Assembly (NCBI GenBank): GCA_965242895.1
Contig: OZ251507.1
Span: 248,001-312,000 of the forward strand
Length of the DNA: 64,000 nucleotides
DNA from: CATQHL01 sp965242895
GTDB lineage: Bacteria; Actinomycetota; Acidimicrobiia; Acidimicrobiales; CATQHL01
Direction of reading: 5' to 3'
The translations under genes and the position numbers were made by a program. Under the pieces are notes generated by a model, which was not told where the DNA came from, did not search any database, and saw only the letters and a program-made list of their open reading frames with translations. Shown piece by piece: positions 41,154 to 49,828 of the stretch; positions within the stretch are counted from its first letter, which is position 1; each line of letters begins with the position of its first letter.

Positions 41154-42365
41154 CTATTTGGCGGGGGTGAACTTCAAAGGCATGGTCACCGGCGACCTAG
41201 TGAATACCCCCACGGCCTCCGGAGTGCCGTTAGCAAAGGCGATGTCCTCCATGGAGTCCAGCAGTTGGTTGGTTCCTATCTCTACTTCCGTCAGCGCCAG
41301 CACAGCCCCTACGCAGAAGTGGCGGCCAAAGGCGAAAGACGTGTGATTGGCGGCTGCCGTGAACGCCTTCTGCATGTCGAGGTCTTCTCTGAAAATGTCG
41401 AACCTATCAGGGTCTTCGTAATGGCTAGGGTCGCGGTTGGCCCCTGCTAGTAGGCAAGTGACAGTCTTGCCAGCCGGAATCGTGCCGCCCGACACTCCCA
41501 CATCCTCGGCGGTCTCGCGCATGATCATCTGAACCGGCGGCGTGTGACGCAGAGTCTCTGCAAAGGCGTTGCGGATGAGGCTGCGGTCGGCCCGCACCGC
41601 CTCCATCTGATCGGGATTCTCGATCAGACGCCAAAACATGTTGGCCATGGACTTGTCGGTGGTCTCCCCTCCTGCCGTCAGCAGCAAGCTCACAAAGGCC
41701 TTCACCTCCAGGTCGCTGAGGTGCTGTCCGTCTATCTCGGCCTGGCAGAGCGTGGTGAGCAGATCCTCCCCGGGCGCACTTCGACGCTCGGCGATTATCG
41801 GCATCATGTACGCCTCTAGTTCATCCTTGGTGCGGATTCCCGCAGCCATGACCTCGGGGTCTCCGGTGAGATTGGAGAGGAACGCCATTATCGAGGAATA
41901 CCAGGCGTGGAATCGGCTGTGGTCGGATTTAGGAAGCCCGAGCATGTCCACTATCACGTTGATGGGGAAACGCGTCGTGTACTGGTCTACGAAGTCCACC
42001 TCCCCGTCGTCCCTGAAAGCGTCGATCAAGTCGGCGCTGTTCTGCTCGATGACGGGCATGAACTTCTCGCGCAGTTCAGACCCTCGAAAGGCCGGAGTCA
42101 CTAGGCCGCGGTGACGCGTGTGCTCCCGCCCTTCCATCTGCAGGATGGTGGGGCCGTGAACAGGCTCGAGTTGCCAGGAATAGTTGTCGCTCGTGAAGGC
42201 GGGGTCTTTGAACGCCTTTTCGACGTCTTCGTAGCGGCTCAGTATGTAGGAATTCGTCGCCTCGTGAAAAAGCAGCGGATGATTTTCCCGCATGTCCGCC
42301 AAAACGGGGAAAGGATCATCGGAGAACTCCCGGGAAAGAATGTCCGGAACTGCGACTGTAGACAC
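41154..42365 (-). CDS. Cytochrome P450, copy A
   Basis: The 403-residue soluble bacterial P450 has the I-helix oxygen-activation motif AGGETTD, the ExxR motif in ETLRHTP, and the heme-ligand loop FAFGRHFCVG near residue 350 with the proximal Cys. The GTG start follows GAGAGGAG. It is closely related to copies B (42473-43690) and D (49829-51055). Expected role: hydroxylation of a hydrophobic substrate using electrons from a ferredoxin such as that encoded at 27774-27992. Confidence 0.95.
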   Translation of the reverse strand: MSTVAVPDILSREFSDDPFPVLADMRENHPLLFHEATNSYILSRYEDVEKAFKDPAFTSDNYSWQLEPVHGPTILQMEGREHTRHRGLVTPAFRGSELREKFMPVIEQNSADLIDAFRDDGEVDFVDQYTTRFPINVIVDMLGLPKSDHSRFHAWYSSIMAFLSNLTGDPEVMAAGIRTKDELEAYMMPIIAERRSAPGEDLLTTLCQAEIDGQHLSDLEVKAFVSLLLTAGGETTDKSMANMFWRLIENPDQMEAVRADRSLIRNAFAETLRHTPPVQMIMRETAEDVGVSGGTIPAGKTVTCLLAGANRDPSHYEDPDRFDIFREDLDMQKAFTAAANHTSFAFGRHFCVGAVLALTEVEIGTNQLLDSMEDIAFANGTPEAVGVFTRSPVTMPLKFTPAK

Positions 42366-42472
42366 TTCAACTCCTCTCTTTAGATTTCTCTTAAATTAAC
42401 TTTCTGTAACTTTCTGCTGCTTGGGAACCCGACTTCCTACGCTTGCGCCCGACTGCTGAGCGGGCCGCAAAC

Positions 42473-43690
42473 TCAGTTCTGTGAACCGCTCGGCGTGAAG
42501 GTGAGGTGCATGTTCAGAGGCGAACGCGTAAAGACCCCTTGCGGCACTGGTGTTCCTTGCGCAAAGGCGAAGTCTTCGCACGCATCGAGCACCTGGTTCG
42601 TCCCAGTCTCCACCTCGGTCAGCGCCAGGATCGCTCCCACGCAGAAGTGACGCCCCAGGGCGAACGTGAGGTGGTTGGCCCCTGAAGTAAACGCCTTGTC
42701 CACATCGAGGTCGTCGCGGAAAATGTCGAATCGATCGGGATCGGAGAACTGTCTCGGGTCGCGGTTGGCGCCCGCCAGCAGGCACGTGACGGTCTTGCCC
42801 GCAGGGATCACACCTCCGGTCACCTCCACGTCTTCGGAGGGCTGGCGCATGATCATCAGGACGGGCGGCGTGTGGCGCAATGTCTCTGCGAAGGCGCTGC
42901 GGATGAGGCTGCGGTCGGCCCGCACCGCCTCCATCTGATCGGGGTTCTCGATCAGACGCCAAAACATGTTGGTCATCGACCGGTCGGTGGTCTCGCCCCC
43001 AGCGGTCAACAGGAGGCTCACGAACGACTTGACTTCGATGTCTCCTAGCCGCTCCCCGTTGACCTCGGCGCAGCAAAGCTTGCTCAGAAGGTCGTCGCGC
43101 GGTTTTTCGCGGCGCTCAGCGATGACCGGCAGCATGTAATCCTGCAGCTCCTCGCGCACCCTCTCCCCAGCGGCGTTGATTTCCGGATCGCCCGCGAGGT
43201 TGGCCAAGTAGACGTTGATGGTCGTGTACCAGGAGTGGAAGCGTGCGTGGTCAGAGGGGGGAAGCCCCAGCATGTCCACGATCACTCGGATGGGGAACCA
43301 GGTCGTGTACTGCTGCACGAAATCGACTTGGCCGTCGTCGCGCCAAGCGTTGAGCAGTTCGCGGCTGTTGTGCTCGATGACCGGTAGGAAGTTCTTCTGC
43401 AGGACCGTCCCGCGGAACTCCGGCGCCACCAGGTTCCGATAGCGGGAGTGGTCGCGTCCCTCCATCGACAACAGAGTGGGGCCGTGAACCGGCTCGAGTT
43501 GCCAGACGTAGTTCAGGTTGGTGAAGACAGGGTCTTTGAATGCCCGCTGCACGTCTTCAAAACGGGTAATCAGATAGGAGTCCATCTGCTCGTGGAAGTA
43601 GAGCGGATGGTTCTCCCTCAAGTCCTCGAGAATCGGGTAAGGGTCCTCATTGAAAGCTGGCGACAGGATGTCCGGGGCTTCCGCTGGCAT
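42473..43690 (-). CDS. Cytochrome P450, copy B
   Basis: The 405-residue paralogue of copy A lies 107 bases upstream of it on the same strand. AGGETTD, ETLRHTP and FALGRHFCVG are all present, so it should bind heme and activate oxygen. The ATG has GGAGAGGAG upstream. The spacing and similarity point to tandem duplication; differences concentrate in the substrate-recognition parts, so the two may oxidise related positions or substrates. Confidence 0.95.
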   Translation of the reverse strand: MPAEAPDILSPAFNEDPYPILEDLRENHPLYFHEQMDSYLITRFEDVQRAFKDPVFTNLNYVWQLEPVHGPTLLSMEGRDHSRYRNLVAPEFRGTVLQKNFLPVIEHNSRELLNAWRDDGQVDFVQQYTTWFPIRVIVDMLGLPPSDHARFHSWYTTINVYLANLAGDPEINAAGERVREELQDYMLPVIAERREKPRDDLLSKLCCAEVNGERLGDIEVKSFVSLLLTAGGETTDRSMTNMFWRLIENPDQMEAVRADRSLIRSAFAETLRHTPPVLMIMRQPSEDVEVTGGVIPAGKTVTCLLAGANRDPRQFSDPDRFDIFRDDLDVDKAFTSGANHLTFALGRHFCVGAILALTEVETGTNQVLDACEDFAFAQGTPVPQGVFTRSPLNMHLTFTPSGSQN

Positions 43691-44047
43691 ATCGCGCTCC
43701 TCTCCACACTCTTAATCGGTTTCTGTGATGTTGGCACTGAAATGTACCCGACTGCTTCCCGGGGTATCCCCGGGGACTTCGGACAGAACCCTCTAGGAAA
43801 TGCCGTCTGGTAGCGACTCCACCCTCTCTAGAGGAGGTTGCTGCCGACGCTCCGAGGAGATCGGAAGGCGGTGCTTACCCTAGCAAACAATCTGTCAAGT
43901 TTCTTGAGGAACTTGAGGAATTGGTAAGGTCGCTGGCATGAAAAGCTGCGGCGCGAAGAACCCAGCAGGCAACATCTTGAAGTTTCGGACGCTTCAGACC
44001 CTCCAAAAGCCCCTCCACGGACAGTCTGTCCGAATGCCCGAGGTATT
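43691..44047. promoter_or_regulatory. Divergent regulatory region with palindromes
   Basis: The 357-base gap between P450 copy B and the DUF35 gene holds no gene. CCCGGGG-TAT-CCCCGGG (43758-43774) is a 7-bp hairpin. CGGACAGTCTGTCCG (44018-44032) is a perfect palindrome around a central T, ending 15 bases before the DUF35 gene start, in the position of a repressor operator. A TTCGGAC at 43984 adds a possible half-site for it. No regulator gene is adjacent. Confidence 0.5.
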
Positions 44048-44575
44048 GTGACCGAAGCGGTCGGCGCAGCCGGTGCGGTTAGTGCGGTCGACGCAGCCGG
44101 TGCAACTGGCGCGGTCAGTGCGGTTAGTGCGGTCGGCGCAATCGAAGCGGTCGGCGCAGCCGGTGCGCCCTTCGGACGCGATCCCCGCCCCGCAGTCACC
44201 AGTACAGGTTTGCTAGAGGGAGGTGTCTGCGCCGCCTGCGGCATGCCGCTGCTCTACTGCCCTCCTCTGTGCCCTGAATGCGGCGGCCAAGTCCGTCCGG
44301 CTTCGTTCGGACCCGACGGTACGGTTTGGAGTTCGACCGTCCTAAGAATACGGGTGAGCGACCGTCTGCCGCCCGCTGCACTGGCGTATGTGGATTTAGA
44401 CGGCGGCCCTCGGCTGCTAGCGCACCTGCCCGACGGCAGCAGCGAAGCCCTCCCGCCCGGCGCGAGAGTGCGACTAATCGGACGCAACGAACACGGCGAT
44501 CCGCTGGCGGCTGAGGCTGTGGCTGAGGCTTCCGAGCGGAGAGACCTTCAGCAGGCCGCCGACCGCAGGTCTTGA
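44048..44575 (+). CDS. DUF35 OB-fold/zinc-ribbon acyl-CoA-associated protein
   Basis: The 175-residue protein has a zinc ribbon CAACGMPLLYCPPLCPEC near residues 60-79 and an OB-fold part following (TVWSSTVLRIRV, LAYVDLDGGPRLLAHL). DUF35 proteins partner thiolase-like enzymes and some acyl-CoA dehydrogenases or hydratases, and here a thiolase gene follows 58 bases downstream. The first 45 residues are an Ala/Val/Gly-rich tail encoded by a 9-bp tandem array and are probably disordered. Expected role: a subunit of a thiolase-type complex in beta-oxidation or steroid side-chain removal. The GTG start is uncertain. Confidence 0.78.
   Translation: MTEAVGAAGAVSAVDAAGATGAVSAVSAVGAIEAVGAAGAPFGRDPRPAVTSTGLLEGGVCAACGMPLLYCPPLCPECGGQVRPASFGPDGTVWSSTVLRIRVSDRLPPAALAYVDLDGGPRLLAHLPDGSSEALPPGARVRLIGRNEHGDPLAAEAVAEASERRDLQQAADRRS
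44057..44164. repeat. 9-bp tandem array, twelve units, in the DUF35 gene
   Basis: Twelve successive nine-base units such as GCGGTCGGC, GCAGCCGGT and GCGGTTAGT encode the Ala/Val/Gly-rich N-terminal tail. The length is a multiple of three, so change in copy number would not shift the frame. Confidence 0.92.
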
Positions 44576-44633
44576 ACGCGGGCGACGCTAGACCGGACGA
44601 CGCTAGACCGGAACGGGATGGCCGAGAGCAGCG

Positions 44634-45833
44634 ATGAGCGAAACGGTCGTCAAGGGGGTAGGCACGAGCCGCTTCGCACGTCAGCCGGAAGTCGCCGGGG
44701 TGCGGCTGGGATGGCAGGCCGTCACTGAAGCACTCAACGACGCAGGACTGAGCCCAGATCGGATCGACGCCGTCTTCGCAGGGACGGTTTTCGGCGATCC
44801 AGGAATCGCCACTAGGACGCTGCAGCACGTCGGCGTCAGAGAAGTCCCCGTGATTACCATCGAAAATGCCTGCGCCAGCGGCACGACCGCCTTCCACGAA
44901 GCTTGGGCGTCGGTGCAGTCGGGGCGGTATGAGAATGTGCTTGCGTTCGGAATCGAGACCATGACGGCACACTTCGACGGCCCGATCCAACCGCTGGCGT
45001 CCGATCCGGAGGGAGCCCAGGGACTGGCAATGCCATGCATCTACGGCATGTCTGCCCAGCGCTACCAGCACTGTCTGGGCGTGACCCCTGAGCAGATGGC
45101 GCAGGTGGCTGTCAAGAATCGCCGTCATGCGCTTAAGAACGAACGCGCCCAGCACTCTGGGCATCAAACGGTGGAGGAAGTGCTGGCGTCTCGGATGATT
45201 GCCGACCCGCTCACCCTGCTTCAGTGCTGCGACATCAGCGATGCGGCGGCGGCGGCGATACTCTCCCCCGCCGAACTCTCCCCCGCCGAACTCTCCCCCG
45301 CCGGCGGGCGGGCAGGTGAGGTGGGGGTGCGTGCCTGCGGAATGGGGTCAGGCAAGGCGTGGGACCACCGCTCCGATCTCCCCTGGGGGTGGCAGCTTGT
45401 GGCCGACGTGAGCAGCGCTGTGCTGGAAGACGCCTCAATCTCACCCGCCGACGTCGACGTGCTGGAAGTCCACGATGCTTTCACCATCGGAGAAATCATC
45501 ACCACTGAAGCGCTCGGTCTCTGCGACCTGGGCGAAGGGGGCAGACTAGTGGAGTCTGGACACACCTCCCTGGGGGGCGCCCAGCCCGTGAACCCTTCCG
45601 GCGGGTTGCTGGCGCGGGGGCATCCCCTGGGGGCCACTGGTCTGGGGCAGATCGCCGAGATAACTTGGCAGTTGCGCGGCACGGCCGGAGGGCGGCAGGT
45701 CGACGGGGCCAGGCTGGGACTGGTGGAGACGATGGGAGGAGGCACTTCGGGCATCGACGGGAACGCCTGCGTGACGGTCGTGCTGGAATCTCCACGGAAG
45801 CGGGACGGAAAGCGAACCGGGGCAAAAGGATGA
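44634..45833 (+). CDS. Thiolase-family protein (acetyl-CoA acetyltransferase or lipid-transfer type)
   Basis: The 399-residue thiolase-like enzyme has the nucleophilic Cys in ENACASGTTA near residue 82, HDAFT near 283 and NPSGGLLARGHPLGATG near 322 with the catalytic His. Cys and His are kept, but the C-terminal CxG is represented by MGGGTSGIDGNA, as in the non-decarboxylating, sterol-carrier-protein-like thiolase group. With the DUF35 protein it probably forms a complex. A 15-bp triplication near 45261-45305 encodes LSPAELSPAELSPA in a surface loop. The C-terminal tail is basic and repetitive. Confidence 0.88.
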   Translation: MSETVVKGVGTSRFARQPEVAGVRLGWQAVTEALNDAGLSPDRIDAVFAGTVFGDPGIATRTLQHVGVREVPVITIENACASGTTAFHEAWASVQSGRYENVLAFGIETMTAHFDGPIQPLASDPEGAQGLAMPCIYGMSAQRYQHCLGVTPEQMAQVAVKNRRHALKNERAQHSGHQTVEEVLASRMIADPLTLLQCCDISDAAAAAILSPAELSPAELSPAGGRAGEVGVRACGMGSGKAWDHRSDLPWGWQLVADVSSAVLEDASISPADVDVLEVHDAFTIGEIITTEALGLCDLGEGGRLVESGHTSLGGAQPVNPSGGLLARGHPLGATGLGQIAEITWQLRGTAGGRQVDGARLGLVETMGGGTSGIDGNACVTVVLESPRKRDGKRTGAKG

Positions 45834-45864
45834 ACCTGGACGGAAAGCGAACTGGGGCGAAAAG

Positions 45865-47133
45865 ATGAACCGGGGCGAAAAGATGAACGGCGAAGACGTA
45901 GACCTGCTCACCCCCGAAAGGGTGGCAAACCCCTACTCCGTCCTCACCCGGCTGCGGCAGGAAAAACCGGTGCACTGGAACGAGCGTTACAGGGCGTGGT
46001 TCATCTGCCGCCACGACGATCTGCTTGCGGCACTGAAAGATCCCCGCTTCTCCTCCGACCGCATCCGAGGGGTTTTTGAGCACAAACTCACCGAAGCGCA
46101 GCGCAAAGAGCGTGAGTTCACCTACCGGATACTCGGCGAGTGGATGGTCTTTCGAGACCCTCCCGACCACACCCGGCTTCGGAAGTTGGTGAGCCGGGCG
46201 TTCACGCCGAGGGCCATCTCAGAGTGGGAACCCCGCATAATCGAAGTCACGGAGCATCTCATCACCGAATGCGCCCCTCTAGGAAACATGGACCTGATCA
46301 GCGACTTCGCCTACCCCCTGCCCGCCATCGTGATCGCAGAGATGATGGGCGTGCCGCCGGGCGACAGGGACATCTTCAAGGACTGGTCGGACGACCTCAT
46401 GGTTCTGGTATTCGGCGCACAAGGAGTGAAAGGCCGCAGAGAGAGGGCGCAGAACGGTCTGGCGGAACTTGCCGATTACCTAGGCGGACTGGTGCAGGAT
46501 TATCGAAACGGCCCTGCCGCGACCGAGGAAAACCTGATCTGCTCTCTGATAGCCGCCGGGGAAGGCGACGACACCCTCACCGACGATGAGATCGTGGGTA
46601 CCTGCATCCTCCTGCTGTTCGGAGGACACGAGACCACGACGAACCTCATAGGCAACGGACTGCGCGCCCTGCTTGGCCATCCCAAGCAGCTCGAACGTCT
46701 GAGAAACAACCTCGACCGCGAGTATCTGCGCCGCGCCGTGGAAGAGATTTTGCGCTTCGACGGCCCTTCCAAGATGCAGGTGAGAATGGCGGTCGAGGAC
46801 ATTCCGATGAGAGAGGCAACCATCAAGAAACACGACATGGTCTACTTGGCGCAGGCGGCCGCCAACCGCGATCCCGAGGTCTTTGAGAGCCCCGACGTCT
46901 TCGACATCGAGCGCAACCCCACCAGTCACGTGGGCTTCGGTTTCGGCCTGCACTACTGCCTAGGCGCAGCCGTGGCCCGCCTAGAAGGGGCGATTGCCCT
47001 CGACGCTCTGATCCGTCGGCTTCCCGACCTGCGAGCCGGCCCGGGCGCAGAAGAGTGGCACCCCACCCTGATCAGCCGCGGAATGAAGTCTTTTCCTGTG
47101 TCCTACTCCCCCAGCGAGGGCTCAGGAGCATGA
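45865..47133 (+). CDS. Cytochrome P450, copy C
   Basis: The 422-residue P450 has an I-helix GGHETTTN, EEILRF for ExxR and the heme loop FGFGLHYCLGAAVARLEG with the Cys ligand near residue 370. It is clearly a different subfamily from copies A, B and D. An alternative ATG lies six codons in (45883); the region around both starts is made of repeated GAAAAGATGAAC and similar pieces. Its stop overlaps the next SDR start (ATGA). It follows the thiolase by 31 bases, so DUF35, thiolase, P450 and SDR look like one operon. Confidence 0.94.
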   Translation: MNRGEKMNGEDVDLLTPERVANPYSVLTRLRQEKPVHWNERYRAWFICRHDDLLAALKDPRFSSDRIRGVFEHKLTEAQRKEREFTYRILGEWMVFRDPPDHTRLRKLVSRAFTPRAISEWEPRIIEVTEHLITECAPLGNMDLISDFAYPLPAIVIAEMMGVPPGDRDIFKDWSDDLMVLVFGAQGVKGRRERAQNGLAELADYLGGLVQDYRNGPAATEENLICSLIAAGEGDDTLTDDEIVGTCILLLFGGHETTTNLIGNGLRALLGHPKQLERLRNNLDREYLRRAVEEILRFDGPSKMQVRMAVEDIPMREATIKKHDMVYLAQAAANRDPEVFESPDVFDIERNPTSHVGFGFGLHYCLGAAVARLEGAIALDALIRRLPDLRAGPGAEEWHPTLISRGMKSFPVSYSPSEGSGA

Positions 47134-47915
47134 CCAGGGCGAAGGCCCCTCTTGGGTTCAGCGCTGCTTTCTCTCTGGATGGAAAAAGGGCAGCCGTGAC
47201 GGGCGCCAGCGGGGACATCGGCAGGGGCATAGCCCTCGCTCTGGCGGACGCGGGCGCAGAAGTCGCCCTGCTCTCAAGACGGCTTGAGATTCTCAATGAG
47301 GTGGCCGAGGAGGTGCGCGGACGCGGGCGGCGAGCCTATGCGACGTCGGTGGACGTCACCGACCCGGAAGAGGTGGAAAAGGCGGCCGAGAAGGTCGCCG
47401 AGGAGTTAGGCCCGGTGGACGTGCTCGTGAACAACGCCGGCGGCGCTCGTTTCCTGGCATCGGCGCTGGACACAGCGGCAGGGGGCTGGGAAAAGACGGT
47501 AGCGCTCAACCTCACGGCCCCGTTTCTCGTAACCCAGGCGTTCGGACGCCAGATGGTGGAGAGAGGCGGCTGCTCTGTGGTGAACGTGGGATCGGTAGCG
47601 GGTCTGCGCCACTTGGCGGGAATGTCCGCCTACAGCTCGGCAAAAGGCGGCCTCTTCGCCCAGACCAGGGCGCTGGCCAGGGAGTGGGCGCCTCATGGCG
47701 TGCGTGTGAACGCAGTCGCACCCGGCTATGTGAAGACGTCGGGATGGCAGGCTTTCGATGCTGAGAAGATCGTGTCGGACTCGGAACTCTCCATACCCAT
47801 AGGACGCTGGGCGTCTGTAGAGGAGGTCGCTATGCCGGTGGCTTTTCTGGCATCCGACGCCGCTTCTTACATAACCGGAGTCACGTTGCTCATCGACGGG
47901 GGAATGCTGTCGTGA
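47130..47915 (+). CDS. Short-chain dehydrogenase/reductase
   Basis: The 261-residue protein starts at an ATG that overlaps the P450 stop; a longer frame inside the P450 gene is rejected. TGASGDIGRGIA (cofactor loop), VNNAGG, NVGSVAGLRHLAGMSAYSSAKGG (split) with Ser, Tyr and Lys, and a PIGRWASVEEVA end mark a classical SDR. It should oxidise the alcohol made by the coupled P450 or reduce a keto group. Confidence 0.9.
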   Translation: MTRAKAPLGFSAAFSLDGKRAAVTGASGDIGRGIALALADAGAEVALLSRRLEILNEVAEEVRGRGRRAYATSVDVTDPEEVEKAAEKVAEELGPVDVLVNNAGGARFLASALDTAAGGWEKTVALNLTAPFLVTQAFGRQMVERGGCSVVNVGSVAGLRHLAGMSAYSSAKGGLFAQTRALAREWAPHGVRVNAVAPGYVKTSGWQAFDAEKIVSDSELSIPIGRWASVEEVAMPVAFLASDAASYITGVTLLIDGGMLS

Positions 47916-48078
47916 GACACACCTTGCCAAGACCATCGGGGACGATCTGGGCGTCAGCCAACGACCGAAGCGCAAGAAGCGCAAACGGATGGGGAAGCGC
48001 AAACGCAATGGACAGAAGGGCTGTAAGGGGCAGGAGGGAGCGAAGAAGTGGGAGAGCCGGAAGGGGCAGAAGAGCACG

Positions 48079-48636
48079 ATGGACATGAGCGAAGACCTTG
48101 AGCGGCGAGTAGCCCGCCTTGAAGCAAGAGAGGAAATCAGGGAACTCGTCTACCACTATTCCACCGCAGTGGACGACCGGGACGTCGAGCGCCTAGGACG
48201 GACTTTTTGCGTCGAGGGCACCTTCGGACACGTAGACGGCAGAGACACCCACCACGGACGAGAAGCGATTGAGAGCTTCTACCGGGCACGCTTGGCGCTG
48301 ATGGGCCCGACCTTTCACTACGCCCACAACCACGTGATCTCGTTTCAGGACGAGGAACACGCAGAAGGCACCGTGCTGGCCCATGCGGAGTTGGCACTGG
48401 AAGGCAGCACCTACCAAGTAGGTCTGCGCTACTCCGACGTCTACCGACGAGAGGAAGGGGCGTGGAGATTCGCATCCCGCACGATCCGCTTCCTCTATTT
48501 CATGCCGCTCAGCGAACTCGCTGCGGGAGGACTGGCAGAAGAAAACCGCAAGCGCTACCCCGATACGGGCCCGATACCGAGCGATCTGCCCGACTCCCTG
48601 CCTACCTGGCAGGCTTTTTTCAAGACCGCCGGGTAG
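48079..48636 (+). CDS. SnoaL-like (NTF2 fold) protein
   Basis: The 185-residue protein begins near ATG 48079 (a second ATG two codons in is equally possible); the longer reading adds a repeat-derived, very basic tail. LEAREEIRELVYHYSTAVDDRD and the following GTFGHVDGRDTHHGREAIESFY match SnoaL-like domain proteins related to ring-hydroxylating dioxygenase small subunits. It follows the SDR by 163 bases of repetitive spacer built on AAGCGCAA. A catalytic isomerase or dehydratase role is inferred only from context. Confidence 0.78.
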   Translation: MDMSEDLERRVARLEAREEIRELVYHYSTAVDDRDVERLGRTFCVEGTFGHVDGRDTHHGREAIESFYRARLALMGPTFHYAHNHVISFQDEEHAEGTVLAHAELALEGSTYQVGLRYSDVYRREEGAWRFASRTIRFLYFMPLSELAAGGLAEENRKRYPDTGPIPSDLPDSLPTWQAFFKTAG

Positions 48637-48720
48637 AAAAGCGGCTGACCTAAGGGGCGTCGCAGCGGCCGGGGCAGCATGTTTTCTGAGCGTTCCGCGA
48701 GCGTTTCCCAAGCGCATATC

Positions 48721-48792
48721 CGAGCGTTGACGCAAGCGCAGAAACGAGCGTTGACGCAAGCGCAGAAACGAGCGTTGACGCAAGCGCAGAAA
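48721..48792. repeat. 24-bp tandem repeat, three exact units
   Basis: A 24-base unit starting CGAGCGTTGACGCAAGCGCA is repeated three times without change, preceded by a decayed copy. It lies in the 267-base spacer before the class II aldolase gene. A reading frame crosses it (QKRALTQA repeats), but the aldolase start lies downstream of it. Confidence 0.93.
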
Positions 48793-48903
48793 CGCCCGAA
48801 CGAGGGCTTGGCAGACGAGACAGCAGACAAAACAGGGGACTCACACCGATTCCATCGAATAAAATTGCTGCTATCGGCTACCACTCCCGAGAAAGGAGCA
48901 CAA

Positions 48904-49650
48904 ATGTCAGTTGCCGCGAACGGTTCAAACGGATCCGCCGGAATGCACTACGACATCGTCACCGCTTGTAGGGCGCTGGCAGCCAACGGCTGCGACACCG
49001 GCATAGGCGGTCACGTGAGCATGCGAGCTGAAGGAGAAGACGCCCTTTGGATCAACGCCTTTGACCGCACTCTGGGGGAGGTGAGCCCGAACGACGTGAT
49101 GAAGCTCGACTTCGAAGGAAACCTGCTGGAAGGCAACCGCTTCGTGAGCTACGGATGGGAGTTCCACGCCGGAATCTATGGTCAGCGCCGCGACGTCAAC
49201 TCCATCGTCCACACCCACTCGTTCTGGGTGTGCGCCCTGGCGTCGCTGGCCCGCCCCCTCAAGATGCGCCACAACCTCTGCACGCTCTTCTATCAAGACC
49301 AAGTGATGAGCCCCGACGACGAATTCGAGTCCATAGGCCCAGTAATCGGCGAGTGTTCCACCGTGCTGATTCCCTGGCACGGGGGGATCACGGTCGGCTC
49401 TTCGCTGCCGCGAGCTGCCGCCCTGCACGTGACACTGGATCAGATGGCGCGGTTAGACGTGACCCTGGAGGGCTCAGACGCCCCGGAACTGCCGGAAGAA
49501 TTTCGTCTGCCCTTGCGCCGGCTCATCGACGAAAAGTCGGGATACCTAGAGCAGACCTGGGACTTGATGGTGCGCCAGGCGGCTGGCTACAAACACCCCC
49601 ACTCTTCAGTCCAAGCTGAAGGCGTCCAGACTGCCTCGGCGGTCGCCTAA
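48904..49650 (+). CDS. Class II aldolase/adducin-family protein
   Basis: The 248-residue protein starts at ATG 48904 behind GAAAGGAG. It has a GIGGHVSMR segment, the metal-binding HTHSFWVCAL near residue 100, and IPWHGGITVG further on, as in class II aldolases such as L-fuculose-phosphate aldolase and related decarboxylases. A phosphate-site motif is not obvious, so it may act on a non-phosphorylated substrate, in line with relatives in aromatic or terpenoid degradation. It precedes P450 copy D by 178 bases. Confidence 0.85.
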   Translation: MSVAANGSNGSAGMHYDIVTACRALAANGCDTGIGGHVSMRAEGEDALWINAFDRTLGEVSPNDVMKLDFEGNLLEGNRFVSYGWEFHAGIYGQRRDVNSIVHTHSFWVCALASLARPLKMRHNLCTLFYQDQVMSPDDEFESIGPVIGECSTVLIPWHGGITVGSSLPRAAALHVTLDQMARLDVTLEGSDAPELPEEFRLPLRRLIDEKSGYLEQTWDLMVRQAAGYKHPHSSVQAEGVQTASAVA

Positions 49651-49828
49651 GACGAGGCGTCGGCAACCCCAATGAGAATTTCAACTCGGAGTCTCAACCC
49701 AGCAGCGAACATCTGTCCGCTTCAGTGAACGAATGCCGAGAACATCAATCCCCCAGCCCCACCCCCAACCCCCCAGACTTAGGCAAGTTTTGACCAGATA
49801 TTTTGACCAGATTTAGAAGGGAGACCTA

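Noticed and set aside
43828..44244. Minus-strand frame over the DUF35 gene start, with Ala/Pro/Thr repeats
   Set aside because: It arises from the 9-bp tandem array read on the other strand; the C-terminal half has no recognisable domain.
48679..48903. N-terminal extension of the class II aldolase with QKRALTQA repeats
   Set aside because: The extension is encoded by the 24-bp array; a strong ribosome-binding site precedes the ATG at 48904, where family similarity begins.
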